The notes under the pieces: model-generated | What the model was told of the DNA's origin: nothing | The model's input: the letters and a program-made list of their open reading frames with translations, nothing else | The model's database searches: none | Position numbers and translations under genes: made by a program | DNA from: Solibaculum_A intestinale | Lineage (GTDB): Bacteria > Bacillota > Clostridia > Oscillospirales > Acutalibacteraceae | Direction: 5' to 3' | Length of the DNA stretch: 64,000 bases | NCBI RefSeq assembly: GCF_040096205.1 | Contig: NZ_JBBMFD010000001.1 | Coordinates: 186,001 to 250,000 of the forward strand | Shown here: positions 18,220 to 25,415 of the stretch, one piece after another | Position numbering within the stretch: position 1 is the first letter of the stretch | Layout of the letters: every line of letters starts with the position of its first letter

Positions 18220-18826
18220 CACGGGATGGATTCTCCCTTTCCTTTTGGCTGCCGATTTGCTGATTCCTTTTCTTTTGGCACCGGCGTATCACGGATACCG
18301 TCATCATATACAAGTAATGAGCGTGCTGGGAAACGCCAGAGCGCCCTTTCGCCTTTTGTACAAGATTTGGCTTGTGGCGTTAGGTTTTCTGCTTCTAATT
18401 TGCGATTTCGAAATATACCATCTGGTCGCGGAACAGTCCGCCTTCCTTGCCGCCGTGTTATTTGCCGTTGTGGCCGTTTACGCCGCAGGCGCATGTATCT
18501 TGGCGGGGTTCTTTTCCGTCGGGGAAACCAAACAGATGAATACCAGAAAGGAAAAAGTCCACGGATACAGTTCGGCCATTGGTTTTCTGTTTTTGACCTT
18601 TGCACCGTTGCTGGTCAGTCTCTATTTCTTTCAGACAAACTACGCAGTATGGGGAGTGGCTTCGCTTGTCTGTTTCCTTTTGGCCGTACTGTTTTTTACG
18701 TTGTTTATTCTCGCAGACAAACCTTCATATCAAGGTACGGTTGTTGCATGGGAAGGCCTGTGGCAGAGGCTCTCTCTATTGTGTATGTATCTGCCGCTGG
18801 CGTTTCTTTGTCTGACAGTCCATTAA
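18209..18826 (+). CDS. DUF998-like integral membrane protein
   Basis: A 205-residue protein with about six hydrophobic segments, including WILPFLLAADLLIPFLLAP at the N-terminus and a C-terminal MYLPLAFLCLTV. An RHHIQVMSVLGNARAPF loop after the first helix fits the DUF998 family, whose function is unknown. It overlaps the AbrB-like gene by 11 bases and is surely co-transcribed. The pairing suggests that the regulator controls the membrane protein, or that the membrane protein modulates the regulator; neither is shown. Confidence 0.65.
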   Translation: MANNTGWILPFLLAADLLIPFLLAPAYHGYRHHIQVMSVLGNARAPFRLLYKIWLVALGFLLLICDFEIYHLVAEQSAFLAAVLFAVVAVYAAGACILAGFFSVGETKQMNTRKEKVHGYSSAIGFLFLTFAPLLVSLYFFQTNYAVWGVASLVCFLLAVLFFTLFILADKPSYQGTVVAWEGLWQRLSLLCMYLPLAFLCLTVH

Positions 18827-18966
18827 GCGGGCGCCGTGAGGGTTGTCCATCACAGCAATTTTTGCACCCGCAACTTGACAAGACCAGCCATGCGGTGCTA
18901 CAATGCAACCGAAGATGAGCGGATGCCATTCGTGTTGGAAAGGTATCCGCTGTTTTGAGACAAAAG

Positions 18967-18982
18967 GTTAGTTTTTGCTAAC
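18967..18982. promoter_or_regulatory. GTTAG-N6-CTAAC operator before HMA protein gene
   Basis: GTTAG (18967-18971), TTTTTG, CTAAC (18978-18982) has the same core and spacing as the 40-bp palindrome at 14684. It lies about 90 bases before the HMA-protein gene. A weak -35 box TTGAGA (18955-18960) would place the site over the -10 region. Confidence 0.6.
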
Positions 18983-19070
18983 TAAATTTGTGATTTCTTT
19001 CCTGCCATTCGGTTTTACAGGCCCCATAAAAACCCAAGGTATCATAACCAGATGAGAAAGGATGAGCTTC

Positions 19071-19325
19071 ATGACGAAAATAACTTTGCAAATCGACGGA
19101 ATGCAATGCGGAATGTGCGAAAGCCATGTAAATGATGCGGTTCGAAATGCGTTCCCGGTGAAAAAGGTGACCTCTTCCCACAGCAAGGGACAGACAATCA
19201 TTCTCGCAGAGCGGGAGATCGACCAAACTAAGCTCAAGGAAGCCGTTGATGCAATGGGGTATCGGGTGGTTTCCGTTAAGAGCGAGCCGTACGAGAAGAA
19301 GGGGTTTTCGCTGTTTGGTAAATGA
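19071..19325 (+). CDS. Small heavy-metal-associated (HMA) domain protein
   Basis: An 84-residue CopZ-like protein with one HMA fold. DGMQCGMCESHVND carries the metal-binding Cys-x2-Cys in the first loop, and the C-terminus EPYEKKGFSLFGK is typical of a clostridial group of stand-alone HMA proteins. These are presumed metal chaperones; which metal is unknown. I chose ATG 19071 because GAGAAAGG sits nine bases upstream; ATG 19062 is in frame but too close to it. The palindrome at 18967 ties it to the eno-ZIP and ECF operons. Confidence 0.8.
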   Translation: MTKITLQIDGMQCGMCESHVNDAVRNAFPVKKVTSSHSKGQTIILAEREIDQTKLKEAVDAMGYRVVSVKSEPYEKKGFSLFGK

Positions 19326-19806
19326 GCTTCTATGGGATACCTGTAGAACTGCATACCACTATACTGTGGTGATATGCGGTTCTCGGCGGAGGAAGAAAGC
19401 GAAAGGGGAGCCGATCAGAAAGGTTCGTATGGAGTCATGTTCGTGTCCAATCAAGCATTTTGGAATGACGCTGCAAAGTTTTTTTAGGGTTGTCCTTTCT
19501 GAATGAGCCGCTGTTTTTGCAGGTTAACCGTCCGGGCTGGAGGGTCAAATGGGAAAAGCTTGTCATTTTCCCCGTCCTTTTGCCAGAAAAATTCCTTTAC
19601 AGAAAAGAAACGGAATGCTATACTATCTATCAAAAGAGCTTTTCTCTCTCGTACAAAGTTCGATGGTTTTTCCGCAATCAGGAAAAATGTCTTTTTCTGT
19701 TTCGTTCCTTTTAGGCGAAGCAAACGGAAATGGGTTGTGTATTCCGGCACTTTTTTCTCTTTGCGGTAAAATGAATTCAGCCTTGGGGAAGGGTATTTTT
19801 TTGAAG

Positions 19807-19832
19807 AATAGGTTAGCTATTGCTAACCTATT
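19807..19832. promoter_or_regulatory. GTTAG-N6-CTAAC operator, 11-bp perfect arms
   Basis: AATAGGTTAGC (19807-19817) and GCTAACCTATT (19822-19832) pair perfectly around TATT. The core and spacing match the sites at 14684, 18967 and 19920. AGGTTAG is also the DtxR/IdeR half-site, though those boxes are more compact. Confidence 0.65.
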
Positions 19833-19886
19833 TGAAACGCTCTTTTGTTTTACTAGCTTATCGAAGCGGAAGGTACCTATCAAATC

Positions 19887-19910
19887 AAAGCCGAATGCGG
19901 CTTTTTGTTT
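19887..19910 (+). terminator. Small terminator between two operators
   Basis: AAAGCCG (19887-19893), loop AATG, CGGCTTT (19898-19904), then TTGTTT. No gene lies directly upstream, which hints at a short RNA. Confidence 0.5.
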
Positions 19911-19919
19911 GCTGAATGG

Positions 19920-19933
19920 TTAGCTTAAGCTAA
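19920..19933. promoter_or_regulatory. GTTAG-N6-CTAA operator before the YgbA_NO-ECF operon
   Basis: TTAGCTTAAGCTAA is a perfect 14-base palindrome; one base more on the left gives GTTAG-N6-CTAAT. It overlaps a possible weak promoter (TTGCTG 19909-19914, 16 bases, TAATTA 19931-19936) about 180 bases before the operon's first gene. Confidence 0.55.
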
Positions 19934-20110
19934 TTAAAACTGGCGAATGTGCTTCTCATCAAAAAGGAAACCAGTTATCTTACGCCGACCGATTGCGTAG
20001 GATAAAGAAGCGGAGAATCTCGGAGTGCTCGATATGATATGGAAAAGGAAAGCCGTGTTTTCCTGAGAAAAACCGCGGAACAAAGGAACCAAGCATAGGA
20101 GAAAAAACAA

Positions 20111-20455
20111 ATGGCAAAAAATATCGAAAGCAAACGAGAAAGGGAAAAAGAACTGGTTTCCCAAATGATCGCATACTATTGCCGTAAAAAACACTCCGGC
20201 AAAAAAGGCCTGTGTCCGGAGTGCGCCCAGTTGAATGCCTACGCCCAAAAAAGAAGCGACATCTGTCCGTTCATGGAGACGAAAACCTTCTGTTCAAATT
20301 GCCGGGTGCATTGCTATCGGCCGGACATGCGGGAAAAAATTCGGCAGGTCATGCGTTTTTCCGGTCCGCGGATGCTGTTTCATCACCCTATTACAGCCAT
20401 CCGCCATGTGATCGAGACAAACAAAGAGAAAAAGAGATTGGAGAATCCCAAATGA
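20111..20455 (+). CDS. YgbA_NO (nitrous oxide-stimulated promoter) family protein
   Basis: A 114-residue cysteine-rich protein of the YgbA_NO family, with LCPECAQLNAYAQKR, CPF and FCSNCRVHCYRPDMREKIRQVMRFSGPRM in the order typical of the family. Function is not established; in other bacteria such genes are often found with iron or nitrosative-stress genes. It begins an operon whose other members form an ECF transporter: ATG of the S-component overlaps its stop. The operator at 19920 suggests metal-dependent control. Confidence 0.8.
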   Translation: MAKNIESKREREKELVSQMIAYYCRKKHSGKKGLCPECAQLNAYAQKRSDICPFMETKTFCSNCRVHCYRPDMREKIRQVMRFSGPRMLFHHPITAIRHVIETNKEKKRLENPK

Positions 20456-21015
20456 GAGAAAAAATCTTGCAACCATTTTCTGTAAAAGATATTGTGTTCC
20501 TGGCTATCATTTCGGCGGTGACACTTTGCACCTGCGCCGTCATGCCGTTGGTTGCCAGCCTGCAAACAGTGGTTTTCGGTATCGCTCAGGTGGTAACGGG
20601 ACTACAGATTTCGGTTTTCTTTGCTATTGGGTTGATGAAAATTCGCAAATCCGGTTCCCTTTTTATCCTCTCCCTCTTAACGGGTCTTTTTCAGCTGTTG
20701 ATGGCGCCGCCGATGTTTTTCTCCAATATCGTGATCGGCCTTCTCATTGAACTTTTGGTAATCCTGGTTTTTCGCGGCTACCAGAAGGACAGCACAATTT
20801 TTTTGGCGGTACTTCTTTACAATCCCCTTTCTCTGCCCTTTAATTTCCTCTATAATTTGCTTTTCGGCAGGGAAGCAATGGTTGCAGTGGCTACGAACGC
20901 ACCGTGGATTACGGTATTGATGACGCTGGCGGTCATTGCGATTTCGGCGTTGGGTGCCTGGATCGGCATCAAAATCTCCAGGGAACTTAAAAAGTCGGGA
21001 GCAATGAAAAAGTGA
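20452..21015 (+). CDS. ECF transporter substrate-binding (S) component, MptD-like
   Basis: A 187-residue membrane protein with about six hydrophobic helices, similar to MptD/Trep_Strep-type putative ECF S-components, which bind the substrate and dock onto the EcfT-ATPase module. The start ATG 20452 overlaps the previous stop (ATGA) and has GGAG upstream; an open frame to 20212 is a shadow of the preceding gene. The next gene overlaps its stop. The substrate is unknown; the palindrome-controlled context suggests a metal, a tetrapyrrole or a siderophore-like compound, which is inference. Confidence 0.75.
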   Translation: MREKILQPFSVKDIVFLAIISAVTLCTCAVMPLVASLQTVVFGIAQVVTGLQISVFFAIGLMKIRKSGSLFILSLLTGLFQLLMAPPMFFSNIVIGLLIELLVILVFRGYQKDSTIFLAVLLYNPLSLPFNFLYNLLFGREAMVAVATNAPWITVLMTLAVIAISALGAWIGIKISRELKKSGAMKK

Positions 21016-21689
21016 GCGAAAAATTATTGGTGAAACGTCCGATTTACCCGGTGATCGGGCTGGTTTCTTCCATCGTGATCCTCGTGTTTGGACTCATTAC
21101 GGCGAAAAGCGCCGCTTGTATTTGGTTCCTGAGCGGGATGTGGATGCTGTTTTTGGCGTTCGGCTATTGGAGGTCTTGTTTGGCGGTTCTGCCGGCCGCT
21201 GCTTTGCTGTGCGCCGTTCTGGCGGGAATTACCTATGCCATTTCCAAGGACGTGCAGGCGACGTATGCGGCAGTTAACCGCATTCTTGCTATCTGTGTGG
21301 CGGTGGTTCCAGGGCTTGCTCTGCCGCCGATTGATCTGGTGCGCAATTTTTCTACCCTGCGTGTTCCGCGTGTGATTACTCTGGGCATGATGATCACCCT
21401 CACCTTTTTCCCATTGCTCGGCGGGGAGGTCAGGCAGGTACGCGAGGCCATGAAAACCCGGGGTGCCGGCAGCTTTTTCAGCCCTCAGATTTTTTACCGC
21501 GCCTTTCTGATTCCGTTGGTTATGCGGCTTGTCAATATTTCCGATACCCTCGCCCTGTCGGTGGAAACGCGGGGCTTTACCAAAGAAGCAACGGATTGCT
21601 CGGTGTATAAAACGGTGAACCTGCGGCCTGTGGACCTTCTTTTTTTCCTGCTGGTTTTGACGGGCGCGGTATTGGCGGTGGTGCTATGA
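21012..21689 (+). CDS. ecfT: ECF transporter transmembrane component EcfT
   Basis: A 225-residue EcfT/CbiQ-type membrane protein. It has four or five hydrophobic helices and the two cytoplasmic coupling motifs that contact the ATPases, REAMKTRGAG and SVETRGFTK. GTG 21012 overlaps the previous stop, and its own stop overlaps the ATPase start, so the whole ECF module is translationally coupled. Confidence 0.88.
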   Translation: MSEKLLVKRPIYPVIGLVSSIVILVFGLITAKSAACIWFLSGMWMLFLAFGYWRSCLAVLPAAALLCAVLAGITYAISKDVQATYAAVNRILAICVAVVPGLALPPIDLVRNFSTLRVPRVITLGMMITLTFFPLLGGEVRQVREAMKTRGAGSFFSPQIFYRAFLIPLVMRLVNISDTLALSVETRGFTKEATDCSVYKTVNLRPVDLLFFLLVLTGAVLAVVL

Positions 21690-23131
21690 AGGCAATTGAA
21701 CTGAAAAACGTGACCTTTTCCTATGAAGGCTACGAGCAAAAGGTGCTTAAGGACGCCAGCCTCTGGGTCGAATATGGAGAAATCGCCCTTCTCTCGGGAT
21801 TTTCCGGAGAGGGGAAGAGTACAATTCTTTCTCTGATTGCGGGCATAATCCCAAACGTCACCCCTGGGAAAATGACCGGAGAGGTGCGCATCGGCGGCGA
21901 AAACATCGGCAGCTCAAATATGAGCCAGGTGTGCCGCAAGGTAGGGGTGGTGCTGCAAAATGCCGAGGCGCAGATCATCCAGCAGCTGGTGGAGGACGAA
22001 ATCGCCTTCGGCTGCGAAAACTTCGCTTTTTCCCATGAGCGGATTGTCTCTGCCATCAACTGGTCCTGCCGCCAGATGAAGCTCGAGCCCAGATGGAAGA
22101 CCAGAACCCTGTCCGGCGGGCAAAAGCAGCGGCTCATTACCGCCGCCACCCTTGCCACCGGGCAGAAAATCCTGGTTCTCGATGAGCCGCTTGCCAATCT
22201 TGACCGTCCCGGGGCGGCACTTTTGATGAACACCCTGCGCAAGCTTGCCGCATCCGGTTACGCGGTACTGGTGGTGGAGCACCGGCTCGACCTGGTGCTT
22301 CCCTTCGTAGATACCGTATGGAGCATTCGGTCCGGCCGGGTATCAAGGGTGGAAAATAAGACGCAGTACCTTTCCTCTCAGGCTCAAATTATCCAGGATG
22401 CGTGCCGCCCGATCCGTCCGTCCGGCCAAATCCTTCAGCTTCATCACGTCGGCTTTGCCGTGAAGGGACGGGAAATCCTTAAAGACATTACCGTTGATAT
22501 CAAAAAAGGAGAACGGGTCCTGCTGCTGGGAGAAAACGGCTGCGGAAAAACGACCCTTCTTCGCCTGATTGCCCGGCTTTATTCCCCAACAAAGGGAAAG
22601 ATTACGCAGGAAATCGAGGAAAGTCTTGGCCAGAAGCCAAAAGGAACCCGCGCCTGGTTCAAACGGGTCGGCGTGGTGTATCAAAACCCGAACTATCAGC
22701 TGTTTATGCCCACCGTCTGGCAGGAAATCGCCTTTGGTGCCCAATCTCAGGAGCACGCCCGGGAAATCATGGAACTGTTTTCCATCACCCATCTGGCTGA
22801 CCGGCATCCCCACTCCCTCTCAGAAGGGCAGAAGCGCCGGGTGTCCATTGCGGCGGCGGTGGCATCCAATCCATCCGTCCTCCTTCTGGATGAACCAACG
22901 GTAGGACAGGATTACGCCGGGCTAAAAGAAATGGTGCAGATTCTAAACCGGCTCCATGAGCAGAGCGGGAATACCATGATTACCATCACCCATGACCTGC
23001 GCTGTGCCGAAGCTCTCTGCGACCATGCCGTGCGGGTGGAAAACGGCGTGGTGGCACAGGAAGGCGGCAAAGAGCTGGTTCACCGGTACTTTCATGGGAA
23101 GGAAACCGCGTATGCGGGAAGCTCCCGTTAG
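21686..23131 (+). CDS. Fused double ATPase of an ECF transporter
   Basis: A 481-residue protein with two ABC ATPase domains in tandem, replacing separate EcfA1 and EcfA2. Domain 1 (about 1-235) has GFSGEGKSTI, LSGGQKQRL and VLDEPLANLD. Domain 2 (about 250-475) has GENGCGKTTLL, LSEGQKRRVSIA and LLLDEPTVGQD. Both Walker motifs look intact. It powers the transporter formed with the two preceding genes, and a strong terminator follows. Confidence 0.92.
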   Translation: MKAIELKNVTFSYEGYEQKVLKDASLWVEYGEIALLSGFSGEGKSTILSLIAGIIPNVTPGKMTGEVRIGGENIGSSNMSQVCRKVGVVLQNAEAQIIQQLVEDEIAFGCENFAFSHERIVSAINWSCRQMKLEPRWKTRTLSGGQKQRLITAATLATGQKILVLDEPLANLDRPGAALLMNTLRKLAASGYAVLVVEHRLDLVLPFVDTVWSIRSGRVSRVENKTQYLSSQAQIIQDACRPIRPSGQILQLHHVGFAVKGREILKDITVDIKKGERVLLLGENGCGKTTLLRLIARLYSPTKGKITQEIEESLGQKPKGTRAWFKRVGVVYQNPNYQLFMPTVWQEIAFGAQSQEHAREIMELFSITHLADRHPHSLSEGQKRRVSIAAAVASNPSVLLLDEPTVGQDYAGLKEMVQILNRLHEQSGNTMITITHDLRCAEALCDHAVRVENGVVAQEGGKELVHRYFHGKETAYAGSSR

Positions 23132-23178
23132 CCCTGCCTTCTTTCCCATGCCGGTCAACGAAACAAGAGGCACTTTCC

Positions 23179-23219
23179 GCGGACACCGACGCAGCATGCA
23201 GGCGGTGTCCGCTTTTTTT
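23179..23219 (+). terminator. Terminator of the ECF operon
   Basis: GCGGACACCG (23179-23188) pairs with CGGTGTCCGC (23203-23212) across a 14-base loop and is followed by seven T residues. The next promoter begins two bases later. Confidence 0.88.
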
Positions 23220-23220
23220 G

Positions 23221-23249
23221 TTTACATCTTTGCCGGCATCCGCTATGAT
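23221..23249 (+). promoter_or_regulatory. Promoter of the HEAT-like gene
   Basis: TTTACA (23221-23226), 17 bases, TATGAT (23244-23249). It directly abuts the T-run of the preceding terminator. Confidence 0.7.
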
Positions 23250-23325
23250 AAAGGAGAATATACCGGCGCGGCCTTGTCTGGAAAGGCCGGATGCAAACCA
23301 AAACAAAGGAGAAGGGGAATACGGT

Positions 23326-23778
23326 ATGACGCAGGCATTTGTGCAAGAGCAGGTGGCGCTGCTTTCCTCTAAAAATGCGAAGGTCGGCTGTGCGGCTATG
23401 AGTACGCTGCTGGAGGTAAGCTGCGAAACCGATATGGCTTATCCTCATATGGGGGAATTCTTTGCGCTCCTGGAAAGCGAAAACTCCTATCTGCGCGTAA
23501 GGGGAATGTTTCTTCTTGCTGCCAACGCCAGATGGGATGCCAATAATCTGATTTCTGAACGGTTCGGCCGGATTGCGCTGCTCATTTCCGACAAAAAGCC
23601 GATCGTTGCAAGGCAATGCATCAAGGCGCTTACGGAAATTGCAGAGTGGAAACCCGGATTGCGGGAAACCATTGCATTGGCGCTCCAAAATGCGGATTTT
23701 TCGTTTTATGCGGACAGCATGCGCCCTCTTCTGGAACAGGATCGGGAACGGCTGCTGGGGGCGCTGGCGGTGAAATAA
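23326..23778 (+). CDS. HEAT/ARM-repeat-like protein of unknown function
   Basis: A 150-residue, probably all-helical soluble protein. Segments such as VGCAAMSTLLEVS, LRVRGMFLLAANARW and VARQCIKALTEIAEW have the spacing of HEAT/ARM repeats, which usually bind other proteins. No catalytic motif is seen. ATG 23326 follows AAGGAGAAGGGG; upstream in-frame codons overlap the promoter. It is a monocistronic unit with its own promoter and terminator. Confidence 0.6.
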   Translation: MTQAFVQEQVALLSSKNAKVGCAAMSTLLEVSCETDMAYPHMGEFFALLESENSYLRVRGMFLLAANARWDANNLISERFGRIALLISDKKPIVARQCIKALTEIAEWKPGLRETIALALQNADFSFYADSMRPLLEQDRERLLGALAVK

Positions 23779-23852
23779 AAAGAAAAACGGAGCGCGCCCA
23801 TATTTTTGGATACCAGGAAGCCCGATGTAAAACCTCTTCTCGGCCGGGATGA

Positions 23853-23886
23853 AACACCCGCAGACACTCGCCTGCGGGTGTTTTTT
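23853..23886 (+). terminator. Terminator after HEAT-like gene
   Basis: AACACCCGCAG (23853-23863) pairs with CTGCGGGTGTT (23872-23882) over an eight-base loop and is followed by TTTT. Confidence 0.88.
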
Positions 23887-23907
23887 GCAGGAAAACGGAA
23901 AGTGTGC

Positions 23908-23935
23908 TTGACATTCTTCCAGAATGAGGTATACT
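23908..23935 (+). promoter_or_regulatory. Promoter of the XRE regulator operon
   Basis: TTGACA (23908-23913), 16 bases, TATACT (23930-23935). Confidence 0.7.
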
Positions 23936-23944
23936 GTTTGATAT

Positions 23945-23960
23945 GGAAAGTAAACTTTCC
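23945..23960. promoter_or_regulatory. 16-bp palindromic operator GGAAAGT-AA-ACTTTCC
   Basis: GGAAAGT (23945-23951) and ACTTTCC (23954-23960) form perfect arms just downstream of the -10 box and before the XRE gene, the position expected for autoregulation. Confidence 0.6.
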
Positions 23961-23983
23961 GTCTGGGAAGGAGGGGAAGCGTC

Positions 23984-24187
23984 TTGAAAAACCGGCTCGA
24001 GGAGATACGCAAAAGCCGTGGAATCAAGCAAGAGGAGTTAGCCAGCGCTCTCGCGGTATCGCGGCAGACGATCGGTTCCCTGGAAAACGGTCGGTATAAC
24101 CCATCCATCCTTCTGGCGTTTAAAATCGCCCGGTATTTTGACATGCACATTGAAGACATCTTTATCTATGAGGAGGATGGGGTATGA
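23984..24187 (+). CDS. XRE-family HTH regulator
   Basis: A 67-residue Cro/CI-type helix-turn-helix protein: KQEELASALAVSRQTIGSLENGRYNPS covers the two DNA-contact helices, and the short C-terminus (YFDMHIEDIFIYEED) is typical of the small clostridial regulators that control adjacent membrane or ABC genes. The start is TTG 23984, supported by GGAGGGG upstream. The ATG of the next gene overlaps its stop. Confidence 0.9.
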   Translation: MKNRLEEIRKSRGIKQEELASALAVSRQTIGSLENGRYNPSILLAFKIARYFDMHIEDIFIYEEDGV

Positions 24188-24615
24188 AAAAGAAGGGAAC
24201 TGCTTATTGGCTGGCCGGAGCTGGGCTTCTGCTCTTGGCGGCGGGATTTTTGCTGCTCAAAACCATCGAAGAGCCTCAAGGGATGATGCGGGTGCTGCCG
24301 TATGTTCTGACCGGCTTCGGCTGCGGTATCTTCGGGCACGGAATGGGGAAGGCCGTGGAGCGCAGGGTGATGAAAAACAGCCCTGAAGTCGCCAGGCAAA
24401 GGGAGATCGACGCTAAAGACGAACGCAATGTGATGCTAGCAAGCCTGGCCAAGGCGAAGGCCTTCGACTTGATGACCTACGTGTTCGGCGCGCTGATGGT
24501 TTCCTTTGCACTGATGGGAGTGGATCTGGCGGCGGTGTTGCTGCTGGTGGCTGCGTACCTGTTTGTGGAAGGATACGGCATCTACTGCCGGGTCCGATAT
24601 GAAAAGAAAATGTAA
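24184..24615 (+). CDS. Small membrane protein partnered with XRE regulator
   Basis: A 143-residue protein with four predicted membrane helices in two pairs (residues about 7-27, 37-55, 97-112 and 115-135). Between the pairs lies a charged loop with EIDAKDERN, a motif seen in DUF2178-like membrane partners of XRE regulators. The family assignment is tentative. It is translationally coupled to the regulator and precedes an ABC exporter. Confidence 0.55.
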   Translation: MKKKGTAYWLAGAGLLLLAAGFLLLKTIEEPQGMMRVLPYVLTGFGCGIFGHGMGKAVERRVMKNSPEVARQREIDAKDERNVMLASLAKAKAFDLMTYVFGALMVSFALMGVDLAAVLLLVAAYLFVEGYGIYCRVRYEKKM

Positions 24616-24707
24616 TCTCGATTTTGCATGCGGTTTCCTTTGAAGCTTCTGCATCGGCGCAGGAGCGAAAGAAACCTTGTATCTGCGCAGACCGAAAGGA
24701 GAAAAGC

Positions 24708-25415
24708 ATGAAACTGATCATTGAACATCTTTCCAAACGCTTTGAGAAAAAGGAAGTCTTACGGGACATTGATTTCACCTTTGAAAGCGGTAAAATTTAC
24801 GGCCTTCTGGGAAGAAACGGCGCCGGCAAGACCACTCTGTTCAACTGTCTCAACCGGGACATCCAAACCGATGCCGGAAGCTTTTATCTGCAGGAGGATG
24901 GAACGCGTAGAGAGGTGAAGGCCCAGGACGTGGGATATGTGCTGTCCACCCCTGCCGTTCCCGAGTTTCTCACCGGCCGGGAATTCCTGAAATTTTTTCT
25001 GGATATCAACGAAAAAAGCATCCAAAATCCGAAGACCATCGACGCATACTTCGATGAGATAAGCATCGAGCCGGAGGACCGGGATAAGCTATTAAAAGAC
25101 TATTCTCACGGCATGAAAAACAAGATGCAGATGCTCATCAATATTATCGCCCAGCCGAATCTCCTTCTTCTGGATGAACCGCTCACCTCCCTGGACGTAG
25201 TGGTGGCGGAGGAGATGAAGCAGCTGCTGCGCTCTCTGAAAAAAGGGCGCATCACCATCTTTTCCACCCACATTATGGACCTGGCGCTGGACTTGTGCGA
25301 CGAAATTGTCCTTTTAAACCACGGAATCCTGGAGGTGGTGGACCAGGCAAACCTGGACAGCCGTGAATTTAAGGACAAGATCCTCGCGGTATTGCGGGAG
25401 GAAGGCCATGAATAG
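24708..25415 (+). CDS. ABC transporter ATP-binding protein
   Basis: A 235-residue single ATPase domain: GRNGAGKTTLF (Walker A), a weak signature YSHGMKNKMQML in place of LSGGQ, LLLDEPLTSLD (Walker B) and the switch His in STHIMD. The shape fits ABC-2-type exporters that carry lipids or peptides. ATG 24708 has AAAGGAG upstream. It overlaps the permease gene by eight bases. It may be controlled together with the XRE operon 92 bases upstream. Confidence 0.88.
   Translation: MKLIIEHLSKRFEKKEVLRDIDFTFESGKIYGLLGRNGAGKTTLFNCLNRDIQTDAGSFYLQEDGTRREVKAQDVGYVLSTPAVPEFLTGREFLKFFLDINEKSIQNPKTIDAYFDEISIEPEDRDKLLKDYSHGMKNKMQMLINIIAQPNLLLLDEPLTSLDVVVAEEMKQLLRSLKKGRITIFSTHIMDLALDLCDEIVLLNHGILEVVDQANLDSREFKDKILAVLREEGHE

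Larger units (their letters stand above)
19326..20110. other. 785-bp intergenic region with two operators and a short terminator
   Basis: No convincing gene; several short open frames overlap each other and lack ribosome sites. At 19346-19382 there is an imperfect hairpin (GAACTGCATA with TATGCGGTTC) without a T-run. Two operator palindromes lie at 19807 and 19920 with a small terminator hairpin between them at 19887, so a short untranslated RNA from about 19835 to 19907 is possible. The stretch is AT-richer than the flanking genes. Confidence 0.45.

Noticed and set aside
19549..19923. 124-codon open frame before the YgbA_NO operon
   Set aside because: It spans the operator at 19807 and a terminator, and its composition is unlike a protein-coding gene.
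23155..24159. 334-codon minus-strand open frame
   Set aside because: It lies antisense to the HEAT-like and XRE genes and crosses two terminators and two promoters.
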